13,901 bases of DNA, from assembly GCA_005889445.1 (NCBI GenBank), contig VBGS01000089.1, forward strand, positions 1-13,901, in the 5' to 3' direction. Below the pieces are notes generated by a model. The model worked only from the letters and a program-made list of their open reading frames with translations, ran no database searches and was not told where the DNA came from. The translations under genes and the position numbers were made by a program. This DNA comes from Chloroflexota bacterium. Its GTDB lineage: Bacteria; Chloroflexota; Limnocylindria; P2-11E. Shown here piece after piece: positions 13,261-13,901 of this stretch (position 1 is the first letter of the stretch; each line of letters begins with the position of its first letter).

Positions 13261-13901
13261 CTAGGCGGGGATCGCCTCCGCGAGGAGGTCCACCGCGGTC
13301 CGCACGGGCGCATCGAGCGGGATCTCCTCTTCGCGCGGCGACGGGATCGAGACCGCCGGGACGCGAGCGCGTCCGATCCGAGCAGCGAAGGCGACCGCAC
13401 AACGTTCGGCGACGTCCCGAATGTCGGTTCGCACGCCAAGTCGCTCGAGAGAGGCGACCTCGTGGACGAAACCACAGGGCATGATCCGCCCGAATCCCGC
13501 GAGGTCGGTCGAAACGTTTAGCGCGAACCCGTGGGTGGTAATGCCGCGCGAAACACGGACGCCGATCGCGGCGATCTTCGCCGGCCCGCCGCCCGGAAGG
13601 TCCACCCAGACGCCGGTCTTCCCTGTCGCGCTCCGGCCGGCGACTCCGTATGACGCGAGCGCATCGCTGATCGCGAGCTCGATCGCCCGGACATACGCGA
13701 CGAGATCGTCGTTCTCGCCAAGACGCGTGATGGGATAGCCGACGAGCTGTCCGGGACCGTGATAGGTGATGTCGCCGCCCCGATCCACTCGGTACACGGA
13801 CGCGCCCGCCTGCCGCAGCACATCAGGACCAACGAGGAGGTGCTCGGTCGTTCCCCGCCGGCCGATCGTGTACACGGGTGGATGCTCGAGCAGCAAGAGA
13901 T
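13261..13901 (-). CDS. lipB: Octanoyltransferase LipB, N-terminus beyond window edge
   Basis: LipB transfers octanoate from octanoyl-ACP to the lipoyl domains of 2-oxoacid dehydrogenases and the glycine cleavage H protein, the first step of lipoate synthesis, in the cytoplasm. Seen: LLLEHPPVYTIGRRGT at the readable start, the signature RGGDITYHGPGQLVGYPI, the catalytic lysine in AKIAAIGVRVSRGITTHGFALNV and the acyl-accepting cysteine in RIMPCGF. About 213 residues are present. The frame runs to the window edge, and the family normally has roughly 20-40 residues before the LEHPP motif, so the true start is outside. The last ~40 residues are a family-atypical Pro/acidic tail (PSPREEEIPLDAPVRTAVDL). 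A LipA partner is not visible in the window. Confidence 0.95.
   Translation of the reverse strand, partial: LLLLEHPPVYTIGRRGTTEHLLVGPDVLRQAGASVYRVDRGGDITYHGPGQLVGYPITRLGENDDLVAYVRAIELAISDALASYGVAGRSATGKTGVWVDLPGGGPAKIAAIGVRVSRGITTHGFALNVSTDLAGFGRIMPCGFVHEVASLERLGVRTDIRDVAERCAVAFAARIGRARVPAVSIPSPREEEIPLDAPVRTAVDLLAEAIPA

Noticed and set aside
13025..13264. 79-codon plus-strand ORF opposite the small hypothetical gene
   Set aside because: No domain and no ribosome binding site; it runs across the intergenic gap to the lipB stop and looks like a shadow.

Overview
The window is very GC-rich and densely coded. Starts are a mix of ATG, GTG and TTG, and many genes overlap by 4 bases. A seven-iron ferredoxin, an F420-type LLM-class oxidoreductase and DUF2203, DUF309 and GYD proteins point to a soil or freshwater bacterium of the Chloroflexota/Dormibacterota/Actinomycetota sphere. 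No rRNA or tRNA is present to settle this, so the placement is tentative. It reads as chromosomal housekeeping and accessory sequence; I see no CRISPR array, insertion sequence or prophage.

Layout. (1) Positions 1-1133, minus strand: an amidase-signature enzyme cut by the left edge, preceded by a 47-codon ORF resembling AtzG/GatC-type amidase partner subunits. (2) Positions 1182-5484, plus strand: a tightly coupled three-gene operon made of a short secretion-type P-loop ATPase, a MoxR/Mg-chelatase-like AAA+ ATPase and a von Willebrand A (VWA) protein with an intact MIDAS. This is the best candidate for a poorly described molecular machine. (3) Positions 5501-6735, minus: a four-helix membrane protein and a dienelactone hydrolase family enzyme. 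(4) Positions 6810-7121, plus: a NifU C-terminal-type domain that has lost both cluster-binding cysteines. (5) Positions 7122-8852, minus: an overlapping cassette of an LLM-class flavin/F420 oxidoreductase, a DUF309 protein and an unrecognised 127-residue protein. A seven-iron ferredoxin (8925-9167) diverges from it. (6) Positions 9180-10043, minus: a freestanding two-motif LAGLIDADG homing endonuclease with a C-terminal zinc-knuckle-like tail, probably horizontally acquired. (7) Positions 10146-10979, minus: a secreted protein with a Thr/Ser-rich linker, followed by a strong GC hairpin. (8) Positions 11201-12904: DUF2203 (minus) diverging from GYD (plus), then an amidohydrolase that seems to lack about 35-40 residues near its C-terminus and has no normal start codon. 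(9) Positions 12907-13901, minus: a small unknown protein and lipB, which is cut at its 5' end by the window edge.

Functional reading. Iron-sulfur, redox and lipoate functions recur (ferredoxin, degenerate NifU domain, LLM oxidoreductase, LipB), but they lie on different strands and do not form one operon. The VWA/AAA+/ATPase operon is self-contained. Several genes start 6-10 nt after a TANNNT box with no Shine-Dalgarno, suggesting that leaderless transcripts are common here, whereas GYD, ferredoxin and the ATPase operon have clear Shine-Dalgarno sequences.
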